This document shows, one piece after another, positions 18,509 through 27,874 of a stretch of DNA of 64,000 nt (positions within the stretch are counted from its first letter, which is position 1; the number at the start of each line of letters is the position of its first letter). Below the pieces are notes generated by a model. The model was not told where the DNA came from. It saw only the letters and a list, made by a program, of their open reading frames with translations, and did not search any database. The DNA comes from Nostocoides sp. (GTDB taxonomy: Bacteria; Actinomycetota; Actinomycetes; Actinomycetales; Dermatophilaceae), in assembly GCA_016702415.1 (NCBI GenBank), contig JADJEA010000008.1, positions 73,958 through 137,957 on the forward strand, in the 5' to 3' direction. The position numbers were made by a program, and so were the translations under genes.

Positions 18509-18807
18509 CTCTCGATGGGTGCGACTTGGCCGTCACCTCTGACAATTCGTGGACAACCCCGCCTCCCAGATAGGGGGTGGCGTGAGCCGGACATAGTGTG
18601 GTGTCTACAGCGGTGCATTATCCAGCGGGGCCGATGCCTTTCCAGCGGCTTCTCTAGGGCTCCGGGTGAGAGCCTCATTCTTGGGCCCTTTGTGCGTCGC
18701 TCGCGGCAGGACGAACAGTTGTTCGAGGTGCGGGCCGGGATGGTCTTAGGGGTCTCCGGAAGCTCCCGGCGAGTTCGGTGACGGTTTGACGCATTTTGGG
18801 GGATGGA
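18509..18807 (+). other. Gene-free spacer after tRNA-Thr
   Basis: This stretch of about 300 bases holds no convincing gene. The open frame that crosses it also runs through the tRNA and has no codon bias. Composition is visibly less G/C-rich than the surroundings. No second copy of the tRNA 3' end was found in the window, so no attachment site can be paired. It ends with the GGGGGATGGA ribosome-binding region of the next gene. Confidence 0.5.
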
Positions 18808-20394
18808 ATGTCGCGTTTCTGTTTTCACATCGTGGGCGCACTTATGGCCCTCACTCTGGCCGCGGCTGAGTCTCCATCGGCCGGGGCCGTCACGGCGAAG
18901 GCACCGGGCACAGCGAGGGAGCCGGTGACATTCATCGACGTGACGGCACCGGCCGGGGTCGGGACCCGACCGAGCGTGGGAGGTGGCCTGGCCAGCGGGA
19001 GCGCCTGGGGAGATTTCGACAGTGATGGCTTTCCGGATCTGTTCGTCGGAAACCACTACGACACGCCGGCCTTGTTCCGCAACCTTGGCAATGGGACATT
19101 CGCCAACGTCACGAGCAGGGTGATGGTCCGGCCGAGTTCGGCGCCGCCTGGGACTTGGGGCGACCAGCACGGGGCGGCGTGGGCCGATATCGACAAGGAC
19201 GGGTTTAAAGACCTCCTCGTCCTGGTCGGTGCTCACGAAGGCAAGGGAGCGAACGACAACCAGCTCTTTCTCAACAAGGCCGGGAGATTGGTTGATGCCG
19301 CCGCCGCACTCAAGGTAACCAATCCGCTCTCTCGCGCTCGGACGCCGTTGTGGATCGATTACGACAACGACGGTAAGGTGGATCTCTTCCAGGGAGCCAA
19401 GCGCCGCCCCGACGGCCAGGGCCCTCCGACGATGTTCCGAAGGACCGGATCGACGTTCACCGACGTCCGCAAGGACGTGGGCTTCCTCCCCACGAACAGC
19501 CTGAGCGCGTGGGCCTCCGACGTCAACCGCGACGGGCGGCTCGAGCTCCTCTACCAGGGTTCTAAACTCGCGTCCCCCGCATCTCCCGTCGCGACCCGCC
19601 TCGACATCATCGACACGCGTGGCTCGACGTTCAGGAATGTCACGCCGGTGAGCTTCCGGGGTGGGATGTCGGACGTGGCCGTGGCGGACTACGACGGTGA
19701 TCTGCGGCCCGACTTCTTCCTGTGCAATGTTTGGCGGCCTGGGGCAACTCCTGTCGGGCATGATCTCTATCTGAACCGAGCGGGTGGCTTCGTCCGCGCC
19801 AGCGGTGCCGTGCTCGCGCAGATCAACAGGTTCCAACGGCCGTGCCCACCCAGCGCTCTTGCCGCCGACTTCGACAATGACATGGACGTCGACATCGTCC
19901 TCCAGGGGGGTCATCCCGACGTCGCCGTGGCCAACACCATTCTGTGGAACCGCGGCGACGGCACCTTCGTCGCCGACGGCACCGCCGGTGGCGCAGCAGG
20001 CTGTCAGAAGGGCGGCGCGGACTCGGTGTCCGCGGCTGACTACGACGTGGACGGTTTCATCGACCTTTTTCTGACCTATAACCGGCAGACCACCCAGCTT
20101 TACCGCAACCGCGGCAATGGCAACCACTGGCTAGAGATCCGCCTGAAGGGAACCCGCTCGAACGCCGAGGGCATCGGTGCCCAGGTCTATGTCACGGCCG
20201 GGGGGAAGGCACAACTCCGGGAGCAGACGGGCGGGATGCACCGTTACTGGTCGCAGAACGACCAAACGGTGCATTTCGGCCTCGGCGCGAACACACGGGC
20301 AGCCAGCGTGCGGGTCGAGTGGCCGAGCGGCACCGTTCAGGGACTGACCAACGTGCGGGCCGACCAGGTGCTCACACTGACCGAGCCACGGTGA
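18808..20394 (+). CDS. Secreted FG-GAP/VCBS repeat protein with ASPIC/UnbV C-terminal domain (CRTAC1-like)
   Basis: This 528-residue exported protein has an N-terminal signal sequence ending near 'AESPSAGA'. Repeated calcium-binding FG-GAP/VCBS motifs of the form D-x-D-x-D-G follow (for example 'DFDSDGFPDLF', 'DIDKDGFKDLL', 'DYDNDGKVDLF', 'DVNRDGRLELL', 'DYDVDGFIDLF'), predicting a beta-propeller. The C-terminal 90 residues fit the ASPIC/UnbV domain ('GIGAQVYVTAGG', 'VRVEWPSGTVQ'). ATG 18808 is preferred because of GGGGGATGGA upstream. Codon use is looser than its neighbours and it has no GTATGCC words, consistent with transfer. Its ligand is unknown. Confidence 0.85.
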   Translation: MSRFCFHIVGALMALTLAAAESPSAGAVTAKAPGTAREPVTFIDVTAPAGVGTRPSVGGGLASGSAWGDFDSDGFPDLFVGNHYDTPALFRNLGNGTFANVTSRVMVRPSSAPPGTWGDQHGAAWADIDKDGFKDLLVLVGAHEGKGANDNQLFLNKAGRLVDAAAALKVTNPLSRARTPLWIDYDNDGKVDLFQGAKRRPDGQGPPTMFRRTGSTFTDVRKDVGFLPTNSLSAWASDVNRDGRLELLYQGSKLASPASPVATRLDIIDTRGSTFRNVTPVSFRGGMSDVAVADYDGDLRPDFFLCNVWRPGATPVGHDLYLNRAGGFVRASGAVLAQINRFQRPCPPSALAADFDNDMDVDIVLQGGHPDVAVANTILWNRGDGTFVADGTAGGAAGCQKGGADSVSAADYDVDGFIDLFLTYNRQTTQLYRNRGNGNHWLEIRLKGTRSNAEGIGAQVYVTAGGKAQLREQTGGMHRYWSQNDQTVHFGLGANTRAASVRVEWPSGTVQGLTNVRADQVLTLTEPR

Positions 20395-20397
20395 GTG

Positions 20398-20418
20398 CCG
20401 GGGCTTTGATGACCCCGG
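20398..20418. terminator. Hairpin between convergent FG-GAP and glycosidase genes
   Basis: CCGGGG at 20398-20403 pairs with CCCCGG at 20413-20418 across a nine-base loop. It occupies almost the whole 24-base gap between two convergent genes and can serve both. Confidence 0.55.
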
Positions 20419-21777
20419 TCAGGAGGGCGAGACCTCGAGGATCTGCATCTCCGCACCGAGCGTGACGTTAGAGACGGAGGTTACCTCCGAGGCGACTGCG
20501 GTCGCCGACGACGAGGGGGCGAACCGCTGGACCCGCTTGCTGGCGCCCCACGCGATCGTGGCCGTGGCGGGGGTGGGTGTGAGCCGCTCGCGCTTTTGCG
20601 GGTCATAGATCGACGCCAGACCGCGCCACAGGAACAACAGTGAGCGCCCGTCGCCGCGATCCACCAGCGCAGACCGCAGATCGGAGGGACCGTCCAGGAT
20701 GGTGAAGGTCACGCGCTGGCCGGCCTGACCGGTGGTGCGATAGGTACGCGACAGGATCGTGTTGAGGTTAGCCAAGGCCGTAAAGGCGGGCTTTCGGGAG
20801 AGGTCCATGCGCAGGAGGCCGAAGTTCTTCTCTCGGAGATTGCTGCCCGCCGGATTGTCGACGAGTTCGTAGATCGCCATCCGCGGCACATTACGGATGA
20901 AGTACTCGAGAAGGAGTCGCGGGGCGTAGATCCCGGCAACGTCCTCGGGGGTGTAGTAGTGCGGCCCGTGCCACGCCTGTGCGTTATGCCAGCCAGTCTC
21001 GGTCACGATGATCGGCTTGCTCCCACAGACGATGCGTTCGCTCGCGAGGACCTCGTCGCTGCGGTATCCAGGCACATATCCCCCGGTGTAGAGGTGGATA
21101 TTGCCCCAGTCCATGATGGAGGAGCGGTTGCCCAACTGCTCATAGCCCGTGCGCATGCCGAGGGCGGGTGCCACGATGGCGAGGTTCCGGGTCACCGGGT
21201 TGCCCTTGGCGGCATTCCACAGTCGGGTCTGGTAGTTGACGAGTTCGGACACCCAGTTCGAACCGCCCTGGAGATTCCACTCATTGGGGCCCTCCATGCT
21301 GAGCATGGATCCGGGCATGGAGGAGGCGACGAGGGCGACCAAGGCCTCCGGGGTGTCCTTGCGGCCGGGGAGGTCGATCAGGGCATTGGTCTTGATCCCA
21401 TTGGCGGCGAGTTGGTTGATCCACGTCACCTGGCCCTTGTTCCCGGTGTGGATCCGTGTCCGAATCCACGTGGCACCGAGCCCTTTCAACGCCGGGAGCA
21501 GGGCTGCGCGCTGGCCATAAGGACCTGAGGTGGTGGAGGTGACCACGTTGATACCGAGCATGCTCCTGAGGTCGCCGAGCGCGCGGCCGCTGGAGGAGTA
21601 GGTCTGGCCGAGGTGGATCGGCCGAAGTTGGCCAGCGAGACCGGGAACGGCGAGGCCGGCCAGCCCGAAGACCGTGGAGCGACGGGTGATCCCCTCGGGT
21701 TGCGGTGCCTCATATTGGGCGGGATCGATCAGGGAGGGTGGCGCGACGGCAGCACCGAAATTCGACGAACCGGACAT
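20419..21777 (-). CDS. Tat-exported clan GH-A-like glycoside hydrolase (GH39/GH5-type)
   Basis: This 452-residue protein has a twin-arginine export signal ('TRRSTVFGLAGLAVPGLAG', residues 31-49) after a long N-region. A TIM-barrel-like domain follows, with 'SMEGPNEWNLQ' (candidate acid/base Glu166) and 'PIIVTETGWHN' (candidate nucleophile Glu260), the NE...E pair typical of clan GH-A. A C-terminal beta domain of about 110 residues, also common in GH39-like enzymes, completes it. Substrate cannot be read from the sequence. Like the convergent FG-GAP gene it lacks GTATGCC words and has milder codon bias, so the two may have arrived together. Confidence 0.8.
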   Translation of the reverse strand: MSGSSNFGAAVAPPSLIDPAQYEAPQPEGITRRSTVFGLAGLAVPGLAGQLRPIHLGQTYSSSGRALGDLRSMLGINVVTSTTSGPYGQRAALLPALKGLGATWIRTRIHTGNKGQVTWINQLAANGIKTNALIDLPGRKDTPEALVALVASSMPGSMLSMEGPNEWNLQGGSNWVSELVNYQTRLWNAAKGNPVTRNLAIVAPALGMRTGYEQLGNRSSIMDWGNIHLYTGGYVPGYRSDEVLASERIVCGSKPIIVTETGWHNAQAWHGPHYYTPEDVAGIYAPRLLLEYFIRNVPRMAIYELVDNPAGSNLREKNFGLLRMDLSRKPAFTALANLNTILSRTYRTTGQAGQRVTFTILDGPSDLRSALVDRGDGRSLLFLWRGLASIYDPQKRERLTPTPATATIAWGASKRVQRFAPSSSATAVASEVTSVSNVTLGAEMQILEVSPS

Positions 21778-21942
21778 CGTGAAGGGAACCTTCCGGTGTG
21801 GCGACCGCGGCTCGGGGGTGCCGGGGCCTGGAACCGCGGCGGGGCCGAGCCCTGCACCGCGTCTCGTCCAGTGTCCGTACGGTTTGAGAGGGTGTCAAGC
21901 CGAAGCGAAGGTCCCGGTTGGGGTCACGGGGCCGAGTCACGC

Positions 21943-24129
21943 TCAGCCCGTGGGGAGGGTGAAGACGTTCGTCATCGTCTCGGACAGCGTCGAGTCGGCC
22001 CGGTCGGTCACTGCGACCCGCAGGCTTGCACTCGTTGGTGAGGCAACCTGCGGGACGGACAGGGAGGCGGTCCAGGAGGCGCCGGAGCCGTGGGTGGGGA
22101 GGGAGCGCCATACACCCGAGCCGTAACGGATCCACGCACGGACCGTGCGCACACCCACGGGCTGGGCCCGCCCGACTTGGTGCACGGTCAGCCCCAGGGT
22201 GCGGTCGCCGGGTGCGAGCCGGCCGGCGAGATTGACCGGTGCGTCGTAGTCCACCGAGAGGAAGGGCAGCACCGAGCAGTCGCCGCCGATCCCGCAGATC
22301 CACGTGTCCGGGAGGGGGACCGCGGCGGCGGCTTTCGTCGTCAGGGTGGTCGTCACCCGGATCGGTGCGGCGCTGGAGAGGTCGCGCGTCGAGGTCTGGG
22401 TGACCGAGAACGTCGTCGTCCCCGGAAGGTAGTAGCCCTGGGCGTTGGCCGGGCCCGGGCCGGAGGCGAGCGACATACGGTCACCGGAAAGGGCGTAGGT
22501 GCCGACCTCGGATCCGTCGACGACATCGGCACTTCCCGAATGGGCGGGGTTGGAATCGTCCATCGCGCTCAGCGCGACGCCGATCGCGTAGCCGTTGAGG
22601 CAGGCGGGGCACCACACCGGATCGCCCGGTGACTGGGGCGTGACGACGAAATGTGAGTGCAGCGGCGGTTTGCCCCACCCGTCGAAACGGACCCGTCCGG
22701 GCTGCGTCGGCCCGGCTGGCTGGACGAACTCGCCGCGATGGTCACCAGTGGCGTCGCCCTCCTGGACGTATGCCGCCCCCGAAGTCACCCCCGAGGCAGC
22801 CGTCACGTAGCGGGTCAGGCGGGTGGGACCAGCCAGGACGGTGTCGAAGGTGCGTGTCTCTTCCGCGCCGGCGATGGACTGGTGGACGACTGCCCCCGAG
22901 TGGCCGGTAGGCGCATAGAAGGCGGAGTCGTATGCCGTCAGATTCGTTGCGTCGGAATGGTACTCGAGCGCTGTGCGTGGGATGGCGCCATCATGTGCGT
23001 AGTACGTCGTGTAGGTGTAGGCGTCGGGGGCGCCCACGGGCGAGGAGGCGCTGACGAACCGCTGGAGTCGCTGGGAGCCCAGGAGGTGCCCGGTCGTCGG
23101 GGTCAGGTAGATCCGTGTCGGCGTCGAACCGGTCTCGACGACCTCGATCCGGTTGATGACGCTCTCGCCGTCCTTGCCGGTGATTTCGCGAGTGAGCTCG
23201 GTGACGACGGTGTGGTAGCTCACCGGCCGATCGAGGGTGGTGACCAGTGGGGTCGTCGCCGTGCGGATATCGAGGGTGACCGCCCCGGCAGCGTCGACGG
23301 TGAACTGCCGGGTGCTGGCGAGCGCGGTCACGGTCCTGGCCCGGTTCGTCGCCGCGGCGAGGACCTCATAGGTCCCGGTCGGGACGCTGACCTTCGTCAC
23401 TCCATTGCCATTGGTCGTGACGAACAGGCTTGGTTTGAGCGGGTCGTCGAGGTTGATCACTGCCACCTGAGCGGCGACGGGTCGGCCGCCGGCACCGACG
23501 GTCTTGACGGTCAGGGTGTTCATCGGCCAGCTCGGGGTGACCGGATGTCCACCGCCGCCGGAGATCGCCGTGACATTGGTGAGAAGTGTTGCGGCGGAAG
23601 TCTTTTCCAGCGCTTTCCGGAACGCGGCCCGGCTCGCGGCGGTGAGATACCCGCGGCCGGTGCGGCCGGTGCGGGAGGTGATCTCGACGCCGGCGACGGG
23701 CGTGGGGGAGGAGGGCGCGGCATACGTCACCCGGACGGGGACCGGAGCGTCGGGGTGGGCGGCCAAGGCGCGGACGTCGAAAAGGCTGGGCGCGAGCACC
23801 GTGCCGACGAGCGCCTGGACGCTGCGTGGGAAGGCGTAGGTCGACCTGCCGATGGAATAGACCGTCGCGCCGCCGCCGGTCATCGGGCCCACGGGGCTGA
23901 CGATCGGACCTCGGAGGGTGTCGGTGAGGGTGACGACGTCGCCGGTCGGGAGTTCGACCGTCGTGGTCGATGCGGCCGCGGCCGGCACTGGCTGCGGTGT
24001 CGGGGTCGCCCGGGCGACCTGCGCGTGGATTGCGCCGGGACGGAGGGAGGGAGTCGCTCCACTCGCCGCCGTGGGTAGGGCAAGAGCCACGGCGAATGCC
24101 ACGGCGACGCGTGCGGGACGCCTCGGCAC
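21943..24129 (-). CDS. Large secreted protein with subtilase-like flanking domains but no peptidase domain (paralogue 1)
   Basis: The predicted protein (728 residues from GTG 24129) has a signal peptide ('ARVAVAFAVALALPTAASG'). An N-terminal module ('VVTLTDTL', 'YAFPRSVQALVGTVLAPSLFDV') resembles the pro-region I remember from large actinobacterial S8 peptidases. A C-terminal 'ILPFLS/LPFLSVDYDAPVNLAG...GLTVHQVG' plus 'VAVTDRADSTLSETMTNVFTL' module resembles the tail of those peptidases. No Asp-His-Ser subtilase motifs appear between them. It aligns end to end with the gene at 25625-27802. The longer frame reaching 24351 overlaps the S53 gene, so the later GTG is chosen, though no clear Shine-Dalgarno is seen. 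Confidence 0.7.
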   Translation of the reverse strand: MPRRPARVAVAFAVALALPTAASGATPSLRPGAIHAQVARATPTPQPVPAAAASTTTVELPTGDVVTLTDTLRGPIVSPVGPMTGGGATVYSIGRSTYAFPRSVQALVGTVLAPSLFDVRALAAHPDAPVPVRVTYAAPSSPTPVAGVEITSRTGRTGRGYLTAASRAAFRKALEKTSAATLLTNVTAISGGGGHPVTPSWPMNTLTVKTVGAGGRPVAAQVAVINLDDPLKPSLFVTTNGNGVTKVSVPTGTYEVLAAATNRARTVTALASTRQFTVDAAGAVTLDIRTATTPLVTTLDRPVSYHTVVTELTREITGKDGESVINRIEVVETGSTPTRIYLTPTTGHLLGSQRLQRFVSASSPVGAPDAYTYTTYYAHDGAIPRTALEYHSDATNLTAYDSAFYAPTGHSGAVVHQSIAGAEETRTFDTVLAGPTRLTRYVTAASGVTSGAAYVQEGDATGDHRGEFVQPAGPTQPGRVRFDGWGKPPLHSHFVVTPQSPGDPVWCPACLNGYAIGVALSAMDDSNPAHSGSADVVDGSEVGTYALSGDRMSLASGPGPANAQGYYLPGTTTFSVTQTSTRDLSSAAPIRVTTTLTTKAAAAVPLPDTWICGIGGDCSVLPFLSVDYDAPVNLAGRLAPGDRTLGLTVHQVGRAQPVGVRTVRAWIRYGSGVWRSLPTHGSGASWTASLSVPQVASPTSASLRVAVTDRADSTLSETMTNVFTLPTG

Positions 24130-24184
24130 CCTATGCGTCGGCCCGTGGCGGGCGGATGTGGACGAGGAGAGGGTCGGCGACGGG

Positions 24185-25378
24185 CTAGAGACCACGCAGA
24201 CCCCTGGGGGTGCCGAGGCCGGACGGTCCGTCATATCCGGACAGGCCGGTGCAGGTGTAGTCATGGTCGCAGTCGCCATTGCTGCCGCCGACGACGTCCC
24301 AGAAGGAGGAGCGCGCGGCATACGCCATGGACGGTGTGTAGGTCGCGCCATTGCCCGCCAGCCCGATCATCCCCGCGACCAGGGGCGCGCTCGCGCTGGT
24401 GCCGCCCCCGACGAGCCAGCCTGGCGGCAGGCCGTACGGATTGGGGTAACTGTCGTAGACCGCCACCCCCGTGTCCGGGTCGGCGACCGCGGCCACATCG
24501 GCAATCATCCGCATGCGGCACAACCCGTCCCGTTGATAGCTCGGCTTCGGGATGTATGCCGAGCAGCCCGACCCCGAGCCCTCCCACACATCCTCATCCC
24601 ACCTGCGCGTGGTGCCCGCAGCCCGGCGCAAGGTGGTGCCGCCGACGGCGAGCACCCGGCGGAACACAGCCGGGGTCTGCGCCTGGATGAACCCCGAGTC
24701 GCCGGTGGAGGCGACCGAGATCGTCCCGGGCTTTTCGTAGGCGTCCTGGTAGCGCCACATACCGCCATATTCTGGTCCGCCGTAGCTATGCGACAACACC
24801 GTCGCACCGAGGCGGAGCGCCGAGCGCGTCGCGGCCGCCAAGGACGTGTCGAAGGCGTCGTCGGCCTCGACGAGGAGGATTCGGCAGGTGGGGCAGGTGG
24901 CCGAGACCATCTGGATATCCATGGACCCCTCCATTGCCCATCCGGGGTCGGCGGCCGGGAGGGGGCCAGCGAGGCCGCGCTGATTCACTTTGCGGAAGCA
25001 GCCGGTCGCGGGGGTGCACGCGGGCAGGCCCATGGTCCGGCGATAGACCGCGAGATCCGCCGCGGCATTGGGCACGTCATAGGCGACGACGACGGCGACC
25101 GTCGTCTTGGCGCCCGTCGACGGGAGTTGGTATGCCGCGCGGAACTCCGCCGGTCCGTACCCCTCCGGACGGCCCGCGCGGCCCGAAGCCTCGGGAGCGC
25201 GGAAGAGGGAGTCGCAGTGGGCGCGGCCGGGCGGGGTGGGGGCGGCGCAGCCGGGGGCGACGACCCGCGTGGGTGCGGCGGTCGGTGCGATGGCTGCGGC
25301 CGATGGAGTCAAGAGGGCGCCGGCGGCGAGCACGGCGGCGCCGACCGCCCCGAGGCGGCTGGTGAGCGAGACGGACAT
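24185..25378 (-). CDS. Secreted S53 (sedolisin-type) serine-carboxyl peptidase
   Basis: This 397-residue exported protein has a signal peptide (residues 1-29). The sedolisin catalytic set is in order: Glu150 and Asp154 in 'WAMEGSMDIQ' (the ExxxD pair), the oxyanion Asp227 in 'STGDSG', and nucleophile Ser328 in 'GGGTSASAP'. A late calcium-site-like Asp-rich segment lies near the C-terminus ('GDCDHDYTCTG'). Only about 60 residues separate the signal peptide from the catalytic domain, so the long pro-domain of classical sedolisins is missing. It lies between two paralogous secreted proteins on the same strand, 56 bases upstream of one. Substrate is unknown. Confidence 0.85.
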   Translation of the reverse strand: MSVSLTSRLGAVGAAVLAAGALLTPSAAAIAPTAAPTRVVAPGCAAPTPPGRAHCDSLFRAPEASGRAGRPEGYGPAEFRAAYQLPSTGAKTTVAVVVAYDVPNAAADLAVYRRTMGLPACTPATGCFRKVNQRGLAGPLPAADPGWAMEGSMDIQMVSATCPTCRILLVEADDAFDTSLAAATRSALRLGATVLSHSYGGPEYGGMWRYQDAYEKPGTISVASTGDSGFIQAQTPAVFRRVLAVGGTTLRRAAGTTRRWDEDVWEGSGSGCSAYIPKPSYQRDGLCRMRMIADVAAVADPDTGVAVYDSYPNPYGLPPGWLVGGGTSASAPLVAGMIGLAGNGATYTPSMAYAARSSFWDVVGGSNGDCDHDYTCTGLSGYDGPSGLGTPRGLRGL

Positions 25379-25624
25379 GCAGTGCTTTCCCGAAGTGAAC
25401 GGTCTGACCGGAATGGAACGCCCTGGACCCGGGCGGCGTCAAGCCGACCGGCTGCGCCGAACGTCACTCCCCGAGAACGGGGAATCCTCACCCCGCAGGG
25501 GTATGCCGTCCGCCCACCGCGGACACCCCATCCCGGACGCCCTTCTCCGGAGCGCACCCTGCGGTCCGCAGACCCCTCCGGCCACGGCCCGAAGCCAAGA
25601 CCCCGGCCCAAGCCAAGACCCCCG

Positions 25625-27802
25625 TCAGGGGATGGGGGACTTCAGCAGGAACGCATCGGTGATGCGGTCGGTCATCCTCGACCCGTCCGCGGCGGTCACG
25701 GTGATCGAGAGGTCGGCGGCCACCCGCGCACCGGCGCGCCAGGGGACCTGGAGGGCGGCGGCATACCGACCCCCACCGAGGGCGGTGACCGTCGCCGGGA
25801 CCCAGCCAGCGCCGTAGTTCGCCGACACGGTCACGCCGGTGATGCCCCGGGGTGAGATTCGGCCGGCCTGGTGGACGGTGATCCCGAGGGTCTGTCGGCC
25901 GCCGAGGAGGGCGCCCCCGATGTCGACCGGCAGGTCGTATGCCGTGCTCAGGAACGGCAGGATCCGGCACCCGTCACCGAGTTCGCAGACGTAACCCGCG
26001 GGGAGGGGCCGAGTCGCGGCCATCGGCATCCGCCAGGTGGTGACGCTGCGGGTGCCCGAGGTGTAGGGCGCCGGTCGGACCATCGTCTGCCGGGCCGTGA
26101 CGACGGCGGTCCGCGCGGGCAGGCTGACCGCGCCGTCGACCCCGAGGAACGCTGTGCCCGTGGCGACCGTCGTGCCGTCGGCGGACACCGACCAGGTGAC
26201 ATTCGGTGACCCGTCGGGCAGGGGCATGGGATAGGGGACGTGATGCCGGTCGGTGTCCCCGCCGGACAAGGTCACCAGCGCCAACTGGGAGCCCTTGACG
26301 CACCAGTCACACCGGATGGGCTGTCCGTTCCACAGAGTCGGGTCATCGAAGCTCGTCGCGTGCACCGGGCCCTTGTTCCACTCCTCCGTCCGGACTTGGC
26401 GCGCCGGCACATCGCGGGATTCCGATTCGATGGTGCCGATCTCGTCGAACGTGGTTGGGTGCAGCGCGAGGGTGAAGCGGGCGTTGGTGATGAGACCGGG
26501 GCCGGAGGTGACGAACTCGTGGATCGTGCCCGGTGTCGGGATGACGGTGCCGATGCTCCATCCGCCCGTCGCGGGGAAGACGGCCCGAGTGAAGAGCGGC
26601 GAGTCCGTCGGCGGGGTGGCGAACACCGAGGTGATGCGGGCGAGGTCGCGCACGCGCTGGGTCGCTCTGATCGGGGCGTCGGGGATACGGCCCGGGTGGC
26701 GGAAATAGAGGGCATAGCGGCCATCGGCCGGACCCGCCGGGGCCTGGGCAAGGGCGACCCGGCTAATGGTGGTCTGGCCGTGGCTGGTCCCGACGGTCGG
26801 GGAGAAGAGTGTCCGGACGGTCCCGATCACCGCCGATGCGCTGGAGAAGGAGGGGAAGTCCCTGGTCACTTCGGTGACCTCGTCGACGGGGGTGGCCGGG
26901 GCCCCGGAGAGTCCGGTCTCGAAGAGCGTTGTTGCGGTTCGCATGTCGACGGTCGCCGTCCGCGGGCCACTGACCCGGAACTCCCCGGAGTTGGCGAAAT
27001 AGAACTCGCTCCAGTCGTCATTCGGCACGTCGGCACTGATCTCGTAGGTGCCCTCCGCGACCGACGCCTTCGCGCAGCCCCGGTGCGCGTACGCGAAGCC
27101 GAAGCCACGCCGGGGGTCGACCGTGTTGAGGTAGGTGATCATCGTCTTCGGGCGGGGCTTGCCGTCCCGGCCGAGCGCACACAGGGTGAGCGTGTGCATC
27201 GGATAGCGCGCGGGGGTGCTCGTCGCCAGCCCACGCACGCCGGTGACGCCGGAGAAGAGGGTGGTTGCGCCCGTCTTCGCCAGCGCGGCACCAAGGGCCC
27301 GACTGCTCGCGTTGGTGACATAGCCGCGCCCCGTGAGGCCGGTGCGGGCGGTGACCTCCACGCCGGGGACGGCGGTGGGGGAGGCGGGATCGGCATACGT
27401 CACGGTGACGGGGACCCGCCCGGCATCGGTGGCGATTCGCGTCAGGTTGAACAGTTCCGGGTCCAGGACCGAGCCGAGGACGGGGCCGATGCTGCGGGGG
27501 AAGACGTACTGGTTCGCCCCGAGACGCACTGCCTGTGCCCGAAGACCGGCGGGGACGGCGAGCGTGGGTGCGCCCGTGGACGTGTGGCCGATGGTGATCC
27601 GGTCGCCCGTGGGGAGGGTGACCACCTGGGTGGCGCTGGTCGCCGTGGTCGGTGGCGCCGCCGTCCGCGCCGATGCCGTATGCCGACCGCTCCCCTTCCC
27701 GCCCGTCTCGCCTGCCAGGGGGCTCGCCCCAGCCGACCCCGCCGCGGTCGCGGCGAGGACAGCGGAGAGACCGGCGGCGGCGAGAAGTGCGCGTGGTGTC
27801 AT
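25625..27802 (-). CDS. Large secreted protein with subtilase-like flanking domains but no peptidase domain (paralogue 2)
   Basis: This 725-residue protein starts at ATG 27802 with a signal peptide ('ALLAAAGLSAVLAATAAGSAGA') preceded by a GAGG ribosome-binding site. It is a full-length paralogue of the product of 21943-24129. Shared landmarks are 'VVTLPTGDRITI', 'YVFPRSIGPVLGSVLDPELFNL', 'VPVTVTYADPASPTAVPGVEVTARTG', 'ILPFLSTAYDLPVDIGG' and 'LGITVHQAG'. As in its paralogue, no subtilase catalytic motifs are visible between the N- and C-terminal modules. The frame cannot be matched to a named function. It is separated from the S53 gene by 246 bases with no gene. Confidence 0.7.
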   Translation of the reverse strand: MTPRALLAAAGLSAVLAATAAGSAGASPLAGETGGKGSGRHTASARTAAPPTTATSATQVVTLPTGDRITIGHTSTGAPTLAVPAGLRAQAVRLGANQYVFPRSIGPVLGSVLDPELFNLTRIATDAGRVPVTVTYADPASPTAVPGVEVTARTGLTGRGYVTNASSRALGAALAKTGATTLFSGVTGVRGLATSTPARYPMHTLTLCALGRDGKPRPKTMITYLNTVDPRRGFGFAYAHRGCAKASVAEGTYEISADVPNDDWSEFYFANSGEFRVSGPRTATVDMRTATTLFETGLSGAPATPVDEVTEVTRDFPSFSSASAVIGTVRTLFSPTVGTSHGQTTISRVALAQAPAGPADGRYALYFRHPGRIPDAPIRATQRVRDLARITSVFATPPTDSPLFTRAVFPATGGWSIGTVIPTPGTIHEFVTSGPGLITNARFTLALHPTTFDEIGTIESESRDVPARQVRTEEWNKGPVHATSFDDPTLWNGQPIRCDWCVKGSQLALVTLSGGDTDRHHVPYPMPLPDGSPNVTWSVSADGTTVATGTAFLGVDGAVSLPARTAVVTARQTMVRPAPYTSGTRSVTTWRMPMAATRPLPAGYVCELGDGCRILPFLSTAYDLPVDIGGALLGGRQTLGITVHQAGRISPRGITGVTVSANYGAGWVPATVTALGGGRYAAALQVPWRAGARVAADLSITVTAADGSRMTDRITDAFLLKSPIP

Positions 27803-27874
27803 GGCCCGATCCTCGCAGGGCATACCGGGTATGTCTACCGGTAGCCGACGCGCGCGGGCCCGCGCGCGCCGGGA

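Noticed and set aside
18398..18781. Small plus-strand open frame across the tRNA
   Set aside because: It runs through the tRNA-Thr gene, has no codon bias and no similarity that I recognise.
24130..24351. Upstream extension of the secreted protein at 21943-24129
   Set aside because: The extension overlaps the S53 gene end, contains Thr/Ala/Pro-rich sequence without features, and would bury the signal peptide about 75 residues into the protein.
23918..25855. Long plus-strand open frame opposite the S53 peptidase and its neighbours
   Set aside because: It is a shadow of minus-strand genes with clear catalytic motifs and signal peptides; its translation has no recognisable domain and is rich in Arg/Gly.
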